64,000 bases of DNA from Acholeplasma hippikon (GTDB lineage Bacteria > Bacillota_I > Bacilli_A > Acholeplasmatales > Acholeplasmataceae), in assembly GCF_900660755.1 (NCBI RefSeq), contig NZ_LR215050.1, positions 248,001 through 312,000 on the forward strand, given 5' to 3'. How positions within the stretch are numbered: the stretch's first letter is position 1; each line of letters begins with the position of its first letter. Shown here piece by piece: positions 7,040 through 16,647 of this stretch. The notes beneath the pieces were generated by a model. It saw nothing but the letters and a program-made list of their open reading frames with translations. It did not search any database and was not told where the DNA came from. The translations under genes and the position numbers were made by a program.

Positions 7040-8410
7040 ATGATAAATGAACAATTAAAAATTGGTGATGTTATCGAAGTTGAAATTAAAAAAATTGGAA
7101 TCAACGGTGAAGGTATCGGCTATTATCATAAATTAGCAGTATTTGTTGATAATGCATTACCAGGTGAAGTAGTTGATGTTAAGTTAACTGAACTTTATGA
7201 GACACGTGGTGTTGCTGAAATCATAAATATCAAAGTAAGTAGTCCAGACCGTTTAGAAGTGAAGTTCCCTTCATACGATGCATGTGGCGCTTACAGCATG
7301 CAACATTTAACTTATAAACGTGCACTTGCATTAAAAAGAGATATTTTAGTTAATGCACTGAATCGTTATGTGACATCAAAAATTAAATACGCAATGATTA
7401 AACCAACTATTGGTATGAGAGAACCATTGGGGTATCGTAATAAAGTTTCATTACCAGTTAGAAAAATAGACGGACATAACAAGTTTGGTTTATTTGCAAA
7501 AGGAAGCAATGAATTTATTCCTGTTAATGATACGCCGGTACAAAACCCAAGAATTAACGAAATGGTTCAAGCTTTAGAACTTATTATGGATGAAACAGGA
7601 TTTGACGCTTATATTCAAAAAGATAAATCAGGTTTTGTAAAGTCAGTAGTCATTCGTCGTGGTCATTTCACAGGTGAAACTCAGGTATCTTTCCTACTCA
7701 TGAAACATGATGAACGCATTGAGTTAGTTGCTGAGAAGTTAGTTCAAAAGTTCCCTGAAATTATGAGTGTTTATGAATTCTTAACAGATAATTATAAAGA
7801 ACAAGTTTTCTTTTCAACAAATAGTCGCTTAGTCTACGGTAAACAAACAATTAACGAAAAAATAAATGGCCAAACTTTCTCATTATATCCAGAATCATTC
7901 TTCCAATTAAATACAGTGATGGCAGATAACTTCTATAATAAAATGAGAGAATTAGCAAACTTAAGTAAAGATGATATTGTCATTGATGCTTATGCAGGGA
8001 TTGCCCCAGTGAGCCATTACATTGCTAAAGATTGTAAAAAGGTTTATGCAATCGAAATCGACCAACGCAGTGTTCAAAGTGCGATTTTATCTCTTAAACG
8101 AAATAACATAAAAAATGTGACTGTACTACAATCTGATTTTACAAAGGCGTTAAAAAACTTAGAAGAAAAATCAATTGATGCGATGTTCTTTGACCCACCT
8201 CGAACAGGTTTAGGATATGAAACAATCAAACAAGTCTTAAAATATAAACCTAAGAAGTTGATTTATGGATCATGTAATCCATCAACACTTGCTAAAGATT
8301 TAGAAATGTTATTAAAAGTGTATGATTTAAAAGAAATCGTGCCACTTGATATGTTCCCATATACACCGCTTGTTGAAAGTGTTTCATTACTAGTTTTAAA
8401 AGATGAGTAA
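7040..8410 (+). CDS. rlmD: 23S rRNA (uracil-5-)-methyltransferase, RlmD/RlmCD family
   Basis: A 456-residue RNA m5U methyltransferase. Domains: N-terminal TRAM RNA-binding domain (about 1-62), central RNA-binding part, and a C-terminal Rossmann methyltransferase domain with DAYAGIAPVSHY, FFDPPRTGLG (motif Asp 385) and GSCNPSTLAKD (nucleophile Cys412). The iron-sulfur cluster usual in RlmD needs four cysteines; here only one (C82, DACGAYSMQHL) remains in the N-terminal region, so the cluster is probably lost. The start at 7040 follows AGGTGG (7029-7034). It sits directly behind an RNA helicase gene, in keeping with ribosome maturation. A paralogue fragment lies at 1-429. The exact uridine modified is inferred from family only. 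Confidence 0.9.
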   Translation: MINEQLKIGDVIEVEIKKIGINGEGIGYYHKLAVFVDNALPGEVVDVKLTELYETRGVAEIINIKVSSPDRLEVKFPSYDACGAYSMQHLTYKRALALKRDILVNALNRYVTSKIKYAMIKPTIGMREPLGYRNKVSLPVRKIDGHNKFGLFAKGSNEFIPVNDTPVQNPRINEMVQALELIMDETGFDAYIQKDKSGFVKSVVIRRGHFTGETQVSFLLMKHDERIELVAEKLVQKFPEIMSVYEFLTDNYKEQVFFSTNSRLVYGKQTINEKINGQTFSLYPESFFQLNTVMADNFYNKMRELANLSKDDIVIDAYAGIAPVSHYIAKDCKKVYAIEIDQRSVQSAILSLKRNNIKNVTVLQSDFTKALKNLEEKSIDAMFFDPPRTGLGYETIKQVLKYKPKKLIYGSCNPSTLAKDLEMLLKVYDLKEIVPLDMFPYTPLVESVSLLVLKDE

Positions 8411-8415
8411 TTATT

Positions 8416-8448
8416 AAAGACTGAAAGAAATAATTTCAGTCTTTTTTT
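8416..8448 (+). terminator. terminator after rlmD
   Basis: AAAGACTGAAA (8416-8426) pairs perfectly with TTTCAGTCTTT (8434-8444) over 11 bp. The loop is 7 nt and a T run follows. Confidence 0.9.
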
Positions 8449-8509
8449 GTAAATAACTTTACATTAAAATTGATTACATATACAATAATTTTATGGAGAG
8501 ATAATTAAG

Positions 8510-9124
8510 ATAATCAAAACAAAATTAGAACAAATTCCGAGATACATAAGAATTATCATTGCCTTATCACTGGGTGTATTTTTATTTTTTATTGTTGATT
8601 TCTTTAATGGTAAGAATCTTTATCGCGGGAGTTTTGATTTAAATGAAGTTTTAACAATTGAAGAAAGTATTTCGAATCGAACAAAAACAGATGTTAATCA
8701 GTTAACACTCGTTGGTGAATTTATCATTAAGACAAATAAAGATGGTAAAATCACTAAATTTGAAATGAATGTTTATGATCGTTCTACAAGAAATTATTAT
8801 GAAATTAAGATGAATGGATAAACTTTTAATTTTAAAAAGATAGAAAAGTTTTCAGGTAATTTATATAATACATACCTCCACGATGTTTTAAATACTTTCG
8901 CTTTAATAGATAGAAAAGATCGTGCTATTGAATTAATTTTTTCAGGAACAGTTGTTGATAACATTCATAAGTCAATCATGTATGATCAGTTTAGATACTC
9001 AAACGGAAAACTAGTTAAAGTAGAAGAAAAAGTAATAGGAAAATATATTAATTTTACTCTACTCGATAGAACAGATAATTCATACAATATTTCAGCTTCT
9101 GAATTATATTATATTAAGGCATAA
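8510..9124 (+). pseudogene. decayed membrane-anchored protein gene (lost start codon, in-frame stop)
   Basis: One frame reads as protein-like sequence for about 204 codons but has two lesions. Where a start is expected, 9 bases after TGGAGAG (8494-8500), there is ATA (8510-8512) and no ATG, GTG or TTG; an in-frame TAA sits at 8819-8821. Before the stop the frame encodes a basic N-terminus and one hydrophobic segment (IIIALSLGVFLFFIVDFF), then a polar domain; after it, about 100 more codons ending at TAA 9122-9124. This suggests a single-span, outward-facing protein. I do not recognise the family. An unusual start plus two short products cannot be excluded. Confidence 0.6.
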
Positions 9125-9125
9125 A

Positions 9126-9153
9126 AAAATCCACTTTAAAAGTGGATTATTTT
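9126..9153. terminator. bidirectional terminator between convergent genes
   Basis: AATCCACTT (9128-9136) and AAGTGGATT (9140-9148) form a perfect 9-bp hairpin with a 3-nt loop. An A run precedes it and T-rich sequence follows, so it can serve both strands. Confidence 0.8.
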
Positions 9154-9790
9154 ATTTTGATTCAGCAACCACAGTAAAACGTTGATTTAAGTGTTTTGGA
9201 TGCTCAATCTCATCAAGTAGCGCAATCGCATAGTCAAGATAACTAACATAACTTTCTCCCTTAGCATTCAATATTAATTCATCTTTTCCTATGACATATT
9301 TACCAGTTTTTGGGCCATGATAATCAAATATCATAGCAGGAGATATAAATGTCCAATTAAGGTTAGAAGAACTTTCTAAGTCCAATAAATTCTTTAGTTG
9401 TCCATTGGCAATTGGATGAACAAATTCCGGAAGTGTCTCTACCACTCTTTTTTGATGCAATTTATCTGTAAATAAGCTTCCAGCACCACCTACAACAATT
9501 AAACGGGTTTTGGTGTGTGCTAATGCATTAATCAGTAATCTACCTAATTTGATATGATTTGATTCAGTATCTTTATCTAGTGGAGCGCCATATGCATTGA
9601 CTAAAACATCTAAGTCTATAAAGTCCGCTTTAGTTAAGCTGAAGGCATCTTTTTCAATAACTTTTACTTTATCAGTTTTTAATTTAGATTTATTTCTTAC
9701 AATCGCAGTAACTTCATGCCCTCTAGCAAGTGCTTCATTTAAAATTAACTCGCCAGCTTTACCGGTTGCACAAATAATTCCTATTTTCAT
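9152..9790 (-). CDS. NAD(P)-binding SDR/NmrA-type protein
   Basis: A 212-residue Rossmann-fold protein of the atypical short-chain dehydrogenase group (NAD(P)H-binding, NmrA/YwnB-like). Seen: the N-terminal nucleotide-binding turn ICATGKAGE (residues 6-14) and the strand LDVLVNAYGAP; the classical YxxxK catalytic pair is not clear. Related in sequence and length to the protein at 53976-54608. Function unknown; relatives are annotated as NADH-flavin reductases or redox sensors. The start follows a strong AAGGAGG (plus strand 9801-9807). It is convergent with the decayed gene and divergent from groES. Confidence 0.8.
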   Translation of the reverse strand: MKIGIICATGKAGELILNEALARGHEVTAIVRNKSKLKTDKVKVIEKDAFSLTKADFIDLDVLVNAYGAPLDKDTESNHIKLGRLLINALAHTKTRLIVVGGAGSLFTDKLHQKRVVETLPEFVHPIANGQLKNLLDLESSSNLNWTFISPAMIFDYHGPKTGKYVIGKDELILNAKGESYVSYLDYAIALLDEIEHPKHLNQRFTVVAESK

Positions 9791-9882
9791 TAATAATTCC
9801 TCCTTATTGCTTAATTCAAGTTTATCATATTTTTTTATTGAAATTGATTTTTAGAATTATGCTAAAAAGTTTAAACAAGGTA

Positions 9883-9910
9883 TTGACAGTGTGAAAATCT
9901 TGACTATAAT
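9883..9910 (+). promoter_or_regulatory. groES-groEL promoter
   Basis: Perfect TTGACA (9883-9888), a 16-bp spacer and perfect TATAAT (9905-9910), just upstream of the CIRCE operator. Confidence 0.9.
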
Positions 9911-9920
9911 AATAATTGAA

Positions 9921-9947
9921 ATAGCACTCTAGATTAAAGAGTGCCAA
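9921..9947 (+). promoter_or_regulatory. CIRCE operator (HrcA binding site) of groES-groEL
   Basis: ATAGCACTC (9921-9929), N9, GAGTGCCAA (9939-9947). Against the consensus TTAGCACTC-N9-GAGTGCTAA this is 16 of 18 bases. It lies at the expected transcription start, so HrcA (hrcA at 60931-61953) should block initiation until heat stress. Confidence 0.95.
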
Positions 9948-9968
9948 TAACTGAATGGAGGTGTAATT

Positions 9969-10226
9969 ATGTTAAAACCATTGAACGAATATGTGGTTTT
10001 ATCGTTCGAAAAGGTTGAGTCAAAGACTGAGTCAGGCATTATCCTTTCAACTTCTGAAAAGGATAAACCTTCAATTGGTAATGTCGTTGCACTTGGTCCT
10101 AAAGTGAAAGATATCAAAGTAGGCGATAAAGTTGTATACCAAACATATTCAGGAACAAAAGTGAAATTTGATGAAAAGGAATATTTAATCATCAAAGAAG
10201 AAAATATATTAGCCATATATGAATAA
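9969..10226 (+). CDS. groES: co-chaperonin GroES
   Basis: An 85-residue Hsp10 subunit, slightly short for the family. Seen: the LKPLNEYVVL start, the mobile loop around residues 17-32 (ESKTESGIILSTSEKD), the roof strand and the VGDKVVYQTYSGT strand with the YLIIKEENILA end. It forms the heptameric lid on GroEL that closes the folding chamber. ATG 9969 follows GGAGGTG (9957-9963). First gene of a CIRCE-controlled pair; groEL follows after 33 bases. Confidence 0.97.
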   Translation: MLKPLNEYVVLSFEKVESKTESGIILSTSEKDKPSIGNVVALGPKVKDIKVGDKVVYQTYSGTKVKFDEKEYLIIKEENILAIYE

Positions 10227-10247
10227 AATTTAGTTAATTTAGTTTGA

Positions 10248-11867
<1,620 letters not shown>

Positions 11868-11883
11868 TCAATATAAAGTAAAG

Positions 11884-11894
11884 CAGTCACATCA
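11884..11894 (+). terminator. left arm of the groEL terminator, split by IS3 insertion
   Basis: CAGTCACATCA (11884-11894) is complementary, with one mismatch, to TGATGTGTCTG (13577-13587), which is followed by a T run. The two arms now lie on either side of the IS3 element, 1.7 kb apart. This is inferred from complementarity. Confidence 0.55.
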
Positions 11895-11938
11895 CTTGAA
11901 CAGCCTCTTGTCAAGTAGACACGGTAAATAATATAAAA

Positions 11939-12658
11939 TTAGATGGCCATATACCTATATTCTAAAGGTGTATGGCTTTTTAATTTGCGTTGTATTCTTT
12001 CTTGATTATAGAACTTAATGTAATCTTTAATTGCTTTTGTGAGTTTTTCTGATGAATCAAACGTTTCTAAATAATACATTTCAGATTTGATGATGCCCCA
12101 TAAGTTCTCGATTGGTCCATTATCAATACACTTACCTACTCTAGACATACTTTGCACCATATTGTGTTTATCTAATAGATTCTTAAATGATCTGCTCGTG
12201 TATTGAAATCCCCTGTCACTATGAAACATTGGTTGAGCACCAGGATTCTTTTTCACTGCCTTATTAAAGGTTGTAAAAACGAGATGATTATCATTTCTAT
12301 GATGTATATGATAAGAAACTACACTCTTATCATATACGTCTAATATCGCACATAAGTAAAGCTTTTGACCACTGTATCCATATTTAAATTCTGTAACATC
12401 ACTTAACCATTTCTCATTTGGATTGGATGCACTAAATTCTCTATTTAATATGTTTTGTCCAACTTGTTCAGGTTTAGTCTTCAAGAAACCTGGACGTTTA
12501 CGACGGATAATAGATTTTAAATTGTAGGCTCGCATTAAACGATAAATGTAGTTTTCTGAATGATTTTTTCCAGTATATTTATTGATGTTATCTCTAATAC
12601 GTCTATAACCGTATTTTTTATTGAAATGTTTATAGTAGGTTTGTATAACTTCTAGCAT
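11939..12658 (-). CDS. IS3-family transposase OrfB (DDE integrase)
   Basis: The catalytic half of the transposase, 239 residues from the ATG at 12658. The same frame is open further upstream to the A tract at 12849-12841, so the natural product is probably an OrfAB fusion. Seen: HTH_21-like start, then the rve integrase core with D (LSDVTEFKY), D (HSDRGFQYTS) and E (IENLWGIIKSE), the last two about 35 residues apart as in DDE enzymes. No stop interrupts it. The gene ends inside the left terminal repeat. Confidence 0.93.
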   Translation of the reverse strand: MLEVIQTYYKHFNKKYGYRRIRDNINKYTGKNHSENYIYRLMRAYNLKSIIRRKRPGFLKTKPEQVGQNILNREFSASNPNEKWLSDVTEFKYGYSGQKLYLCAILDVYDKSVVSYHIHHRNDNHLVFTTFNKAVKKNPGAQPMFHSDRGFQYTSRSFKNLLDKHNMVQSMSRVGKCIDNGPIENLWGIIKSEMYYLETFDSSEKLTKAIKDYIKFYNQERIQRKLKSHTPLEYRYMAI

Positions 12659-12777
12659 TTCTTCATTCTTTGTTTCATAGGATGGTTTAATTCTGTTTGA
12701 CCATTTATAATATGCAGATCGCGGTATACCTAACAGTTCACAGAGCCATTTAATATCGTAAACATCTTTAAAATAAG

Positions 12778-13488
12778 CTATTGTTTCATATGTTTCTTGG
12801 TTTCTAATCTTGTTAAGTGGGATTTGGCCTCCAACTCTTGTTTTTTTTTGAAGACTTCCTTGGCTGCCTCACTTAAATATAATTCTTTTTTTAGGCGTTC
12901 ATTCTCACGTCTTAATTTTTCAAGTTCTGATAATTCATCAGGTTGTTTTTTTCGACCACGCTTGTCACTAAGTCCATCAACACCAAAAACTTGGTACTTT
13001 TTGTACCAAGTGTATACTTGTTGGTAGCTTACTTCAAACTTCAAGGAGGTACCTTGATAATCAAACTCATTTTGAATTAAGTATTCTACAATTTTAACTC
13101 TTTCATCTAATGTTGTTTTACGTCCCATAATATCGATACCACCTGATTCACTATGTGTAGTTTTGATATTATTATACCCTAATACCCATCTTGCTATTAA
13201 TGACGGATTACGAATTCCATATTTTAGGGCTAAATCATAATATCTTCCAGCACCATTCCTATATGATTCAACAACTTCATTTTTTAATGTTTCAGTATAA
13301 CTTTGATTCATACCTTGCATACGTAATGCTTCAGCACCAAACTTACTATATTTGAAAATCAGTACCTCTATTGCGCTTTTGCTTACGCCAAACTGACTTG
13401 CTAACTGTCTAAGTGACCCTTCGCCTTTCTCATATATCGTGCAAATAAGTAATTTTTCTTCATAACTTAATCGTTTGTTTTTTCTCAA
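12778..13488 (-). CDS. IS3-family transposase OrfA (helix-turn-helix)
   Basis: A 236-residue DNA-binding half. Seen: two helix-turn-helix segments of the HTH_28 type (about 9-50 and 128-170; GSLRQLASQFGVSKSAIE and GTSLKFEVSYQQVYTWYKK) and a leucine-zipper-like coiled coil near 185-220 (LEKLRRENERLKKELYL). Near its end nine consecutive A (minus strand 12849-12841) allow a -1 shift into the OrfB frame. The -1 frame is open from there through the OrfB start, as in IS150, where frameshifting makes the active transposase. The ATG at 13488 has its own leader inside the right terminal repeat. Confidence 0.9.
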   Translation of the reverse strand: MRKNKRLSYEEKLLICTIYEKGEGSLRQLASQFGVSKSAIEVLIFKYSKFGAEALRMQGMNQSYTETLKNEVVESYRNGAGRYYDLALKYGIRNPSLIARWVLGYNNIKTTHSESGGIDIMGRKTTLDERVKIVEYLIQNEFDYQGTSLKFEVSYQQVYTWYKKYQVFGVDGLSDKRGRKKQPDELSELEKLRRENERLKKELYLSEAAKEVFKKKQELEAKSHLTRLETKKHMKQ

Positions 13489-13576
13489 AATAAAATACCT
13501 CCAAGTATTAACAGTAATAATATATATTTCTTTATATTATTTCCTGTGTCTACTTTAGAGGTATCATATCAACTTA

Positions 13577-13594
13577 TGATGTGTCTGTTTTTTA
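13577..13594 (+). terminator. right arm and T run of the split groEL terminator
   Basis: TGATGTGTCTG (13577-13587) followed by seven T. It pairs with CAGTCACATCA at 11884-11894 on the other side of the IS3 element. Confidence 0.5.
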
Positions 13595-13665
13595 TTAATT
13601 TATTAGATAAATTGAAATAATTAAATTATAATAAAGGTGAAAATAAATCATAAAGGGTGATAAGT

Positions 13666-15174
13666 TTGAAAAAAATATTTATAGCAATTTTTTTTGTTTT
13701 ATTGCTTGTTGCATGTCAGATGAAAGATCCATTAATTTTATTTGATACAGATGGGGCAGGAGAGATTCCTCCAATTAAGTTAAGTGAATTAAAAGAATTA
13801 CCTACGCCTATAAAAAGTGGGTTTACTTTTAAAGGTTGGTATTTAGATTTAACTTTTGAAGAAGAATTTAAGTTAACTACCAAAGTAAGTAAAGATACAA
13901 CACTTTATGCAAAATTTGAAGTTAATCCAACACCACCAATAGAAATTGTAATTATGCATGCAGCTTTAGAAGAGGTAGATCCTTTTCATCCAAATTATAA
14001 AGGTAAGTATAAAACTGAAAAACAAAATCTTCAAAGAGAAGTAGAAACTAAATATAATGTAACCATCACATATAAAACATATCCTTCTAGTGCAATGTGG
14101 GGTCCAAGTCGTATATCCGCAATTAGTGAAGGACATCACTTAAATAAACCTCTGGCAGATATTTATTCAGTATCATCTGATTGGATATCTGATTTATCTA
14201 GATTGGATGCGATTGCGTCAATCAATAAATATTTAAGTACTTATGGAAGAAATATAGATGAAAGATATGTACCATTTGTTTCTTATCGTGATCAAATTTA
14301 CGGCTTTGAAGTTAGTAAGCCTAAAGTATCAAAAGGTTTATTCTATAATATAGATTTATTAAATGAACTTAATGTAGCTAACCCTGCTGAGTTATATTTA
14401 GAAGGCAAATGGACATGGTCTGAATTTGAATCATGGTCACGTGTTGTTCAAAATCAATTAAGTGCTAAAGGTGATAATTACTATGCATTAGGTGGACAAC
14501 CGATTACTTGGGCAATGAACATGGTTCCATTAAATGGTGGGTCATTCTTAAATCTAGATGAGTTAACTGTAGACTTTGTAAAACCTAATTCAGTAGAGAC
14601 TTTCGATTTTATTTCTGATTTACTATTAGATTATCAAGTATTTGAACCAAATGGAACTTATGATGCAGGCTCAGATGATTGGCTAAATGGTAGAGTACTT
14701 ATTCATCCAGGAAGCCTACATTTCTTAAATGTTGGTAACCGTTGGTTAAATCGTTCATTTGAAATGGGCTTTGTGCCTTACCCTGTAAGTAACACTTACA
14801 CAGGTGATTATGTGTCATTTGAATATGGCTATAACGTTTATGTGATTGGAAAATCAAATGAAGAGAAAGAAGAATTAGTCTTCAAAGTTTGGAATGAATT
14901 GCAGTACTGGCAAACTGATGAAGCATTAGAAAATGATTTAAAAACATCATTAAAAAAAGTCTTTGATGATGATTTATCATTAGAAGTTTATATGACAATC
15001 TATGAAAAAACATATCTTGATTTAATCGATATACTATCAGATAGCTTATACGCACCGAATGGTTTTATTACACAAATGAATGCTACAATTAAAGATAGAA
15101 CAAGTGAAACTAAACTTAATGAAATAAAAGAGAAATATACCCAACTGATTGAAAACTATAAAAATAGACTATAA
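13666..15174 (+). CDS. extracellular solute-binding lipoprotein with InlB-type repeat
   Basis: A 502-residue lipoprotein. Seen: signal peptide with lipobox LLVAC (Cys17 lipidated), an InlB-like beta-grasp repeat (about 22-85; GFTFKGWYLD then LYAKFEVNP), then a family-1 solute-binding fold of about 400 residues (NADIYSVSSDW-type and W-rich segments such as WTWSEFESW). Such proteins normally deliver sugars or oligosaccharides to an ABC importer, but no permease or ATPase gene is nearby, so it is an orphan. Start: TTG 13666, 6-8 bases after AAAGGGTG (13652-13659), gives a normal signal peptide; an in-frame GTG at 13657 lies within the ribosome site. A terminator follows. Confidence 0.85.
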   Translation: MKKIFIAIFFVLLLVACQMKDPLILFDTDGAGEIPPIKLSELKELPTPIKSGFTFKGWYLDLTFEEEFKLTTKVSKDTTLYAKFEVNPTPPIEIVIMHAALEEVDPFHPNYKGKYKTEKQNLQREVETKYNVTITYKTYPSSAMWGPSRISAISEGHHLNKPLADIYSVSSDWISDLSRLDAIASINKYLSTYGRNIDERYVPFVSYRDQIYGFEVSKPKVSKGLFYNIDLLNELNVANPAELYLEGKWTWSEFESWSRVVQNQLSAKGDNYYALGGQPITWAMNMVPLNGGSFLNLDELTVDFVKPNSVETFDFISDLLLDYQVFEPNGTYDAGSDDWLNGRVLIHPGSLHFLNVGNRWLNRSFEMGFVPYPVSNTYTGDYVSFEYGYNVYVIGKSNEEKEELVFKVWNELQYWQTDEALENDLKTSLKKVFDDDLSLEVYMTIYEKTYLDLIDILSDSLYAPNGFITQMNATIKDRTSETKLNEIKEKYTQLIENYKNRL

Positions 15175-15178
15175 AGAT

Positions 15179-15202
15179 GAGCACATTTTGTGCTCTTTTT
15201 TC
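15179..15202 (+). terminator. terminator after the solute-binding protein
   Basis: GAGCACA (15179-15185) and TGTGCTC (15189-15195) with a TTT loop, then a T run. Confidence 0.85.
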
Positions 15203-15273
15203 TATATGTGTGAAGAAGCTTAAGTTTTTGAATAAATATTATATAATAAAGTTAGGGTATAGGAGGATTTCTA

Positions 15274-15528
15274 ATGTATAAAACAGAAATTATTTCTAAG
15301 ATAAAAGATAACAATGAAAAGGCGCTAAAAATGTCAGAATTGATCAATAAACAAGAAACAATTGGTTGGGATTTTGTGAATGCAATTGCAGTTAAAAACA
15401 ATAGTGTTATCTTAGTTTTCAAGGAGAATCCAACATATAAATTAAATCAAGAAGTTAATAAAGGAATTAATACAGTTAAAGAAACAATCACTAAAGTCGT
15501 AGACTCTATATCAAAAAATAAGAACTAG
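15274..15528 (+). CDS. small protein of unknown function
   Basis: An 84-residue, lysine-rich soluble protein. I do not recognise it. Seen: an N-terminal helix-forming stretch (KIKDNNEKALKMSELINKQ), a central beta-like segment (WDFVNAIAVKNNSVILVFK) and a C-terminal amphipathic helix (INTVKETITKVVDSI). No signal or membrane segment. ATG 15274 follows AGGAGG. Its stop codon is inside a terminator stem, so it is a separate transcription unit. It opens a run of small uncharacterised genes that continues to 17079. Confidence 0.7.
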   Translation: MYKTEIISKIKDNNEKALKMSELINKQETIGWDFVNAIAVKNNSVILVFKENPTYKLNQEVNKGINTVKETITKVVDSISKNKN

Positions 15529-15546
15529 AATTACTAGTTCTTTTAT
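15520..15546 (+). terminator. terminator overlapping the stop codon
   Basis: AAGAACTAG (15520-15528) and CTAGTTCTT (15534-15542) with a 5-nt loop and a T tract. The TAG stop is part of the stem. Confidence 0.8.
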
Positions 15547-15572
15547 TACAAAATTTTTAAAGGAGGATATGT

Positions 15573-16073
15573 ATGGCAGATAAAAAACTATTTAAAGAAA
15601 TTGAAAAGAGATTAGACTATAAAATAGAGAAAATTAATAAAAATGAAATTGTCTTAAAAGAAGATGTTTTTAAAGATGGTAGATTAACAAAATTAGGTTA
15701 TGTAAATCTAAAAGCACAAGCTGAATACATATCAACAAATGATGAAATTGATCTATTTATTCCATTTGCATATGAAGCAAAGTTTATGAATACATTAGAA
15801 TATTTAGCAGCTTTAGAAATTGCTAGAATTAAAAGTGATCTAAGACAAGCAAGATGGATTGCAATCATTTTATTTTTAATCGGATTAGTTTTATTAATCA
15901 TACCTACCATAATTCCATTACTACAACAAAAAGTCTTCAATGATATTGAAGTGATAATTAGTTGGGTATTTATTTGGTCTTCTGTTGAAAAAATGTTTTT
16001 TGAAAGAAATTCATTAAAAAAAGATAAGATGAAAATTCTACACATTTTATCGGCTAATATTATTACATATTGA
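15573..16073 (+). CDS. uncharacterised protein with C-terminal membrane segments
   Basis: A 166-residue protein I do not recognise. Seen: a soluble N-terminal domain of about 90 residues (KKLFKEIEKRLDYKIEKI at the start; many acidic and lysine residues), a strong transmembrane helix (IAIILFLIGLVLLIIPTIIP, about 95-114), and a second weaker hydrophobic stretch (VIISWVFIW). The likely topology is a cytoplasmic domain anchored by a hairpin. ATG 15573 follows AAAGGAGG. The stop is TGA, and the next gene follows after 20 bases, so the two are probably cotranscribed. Confidence 0.7.
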   Translation: MADKKLFKEIEKRLDYKIEKINKNEIVLKEDVFKDGRLTKLGYVNLKAQAEYISTNDEIDLFIPFAYEAKFMNTLEYLAALEIARIKSDLRQARWIAIILFLIGLVLLIIPTIIPLLQQKVFNDIEVIISWVFIWSSVEKMFFERNSLKKDKMKILHILSANIITY

Positions 16074-16093
16074 ATTATTTAAGGGGGAAAATT

Positions 16094-16534
16094 ATGGACA
16101 AGTTTATTAATGTATATTATAGGTATTTTAAATTTGAGGCAATCTTATTCGGTTTAATAACATTAGGGTTATTAGGCTTAACTATTGTTATGTTTGTGGT
16201 ACCTGGACTTAATCAAATGGTTTTTATGAAAATACTTTTTGTCCTTGCAACCTTACTTGGAGTAATTGCCACAACAAGACGTGCAATTCAGGCAATTAAC
16301 CATAAGTATGTAAATGAAGATACGATTCAAAAAATAGAATTATCACTAGGACATCTAGATTTTCTTGGTATTGTAAGATACAGTTTTATTTTTGATAATA
16401 AAAGTCATTATACTAAAAAACATTTTTCTACAAAAATCTATGCAAAACTTGATAAACATGAATTTGAACAAATTGTATTTTATGCGGCTTACAACAAAAA
16501 AGCAACTTCAGTTGTATTATTAGAAAAAAGATAA
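16094..16534 (+). CDS. uncharacterised two-TM membrane protein, paralogue of the next gene
   Basis: A 146-residue protein. Seen: two N-terminal transmembrane helices (about 14-36 and 42-62) followed by a soluble domain with SHYT in the middle and a Y-x-KK-x2-SVVLLEKR ending. The protein at 16648-17079 has the same architecture, a similar HYT motif and the same YSKKYNSVFLFKK-type ending, so they are diverged copies. The start at 16094 follows AAGGGGGA (16081-16088); the in-frame ATG at 16070 overlaps the previous gene and lacks a ribosome site. Function unknown. Confidence 0.7.
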   Translation: MDKFINVYYRYFKFEAILFGLITLGLLGLTIVMFVVPGLNQMVFMKILFVLATLLGVIATTRRAIQAINHKYVNEDTIQKIELSLGHLDFLGIVRYSFIFDNKSHYTKKHFSTKIYAKLDKHEFEQIVFYAAYNKKATSVVLLEKR

Positions 16535-16539
16535 TTAAT

Positions 16540-16606
16540 TAGACCTCTATTTAAGGAATACAAAATTGTAGAATTTTGATTTAAATGAATAGAGTCTATT
16601 TTTTTA
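16540..16606 (+). terminator. long imperfect terminator hairpin
   Basis: TAGACCTCTATT (16540-16551) pairs with AATAGAGTCTA (16588-16598) around one bulged base. An inner stem is CAAAATT/AATTTTG. A run of T follows from 16599. Confidence 0.7.
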
Positions 16607-16647
16607 AACTTCATGTATAATTATTATTAGTTAAAGGAAGAGATAAT

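Larger units (their letters stand above)
11913..13555 (-). mobile_element. IS3-family (IS150-like) insertion sequence
   Basis: About 1643 bp bounded by imperfect 26-bp terminal inverted repeats at 11913-11938 and 13530-13555 (23 of 26 bases match), both beginning AAGTAGACAC. Two overlapping frames encode OrfA and OrfB on the minus strand with a slippery A tract between them. No clear target duplication is visible next to these ends. A second short inverted pair, CCTCT (11904-11908) and AGAGG (13557-13561), lies just outside, so the true tips could be a few bases further out. Confidence 0.9.

Noticed and set aside
11898-13570. Target-site duplication of the IS3 element
   Set aside because: No identical 3-5 bp words directly flank the terminal repeats; the CCTCT/AGAGG pair is inverted, not direct.
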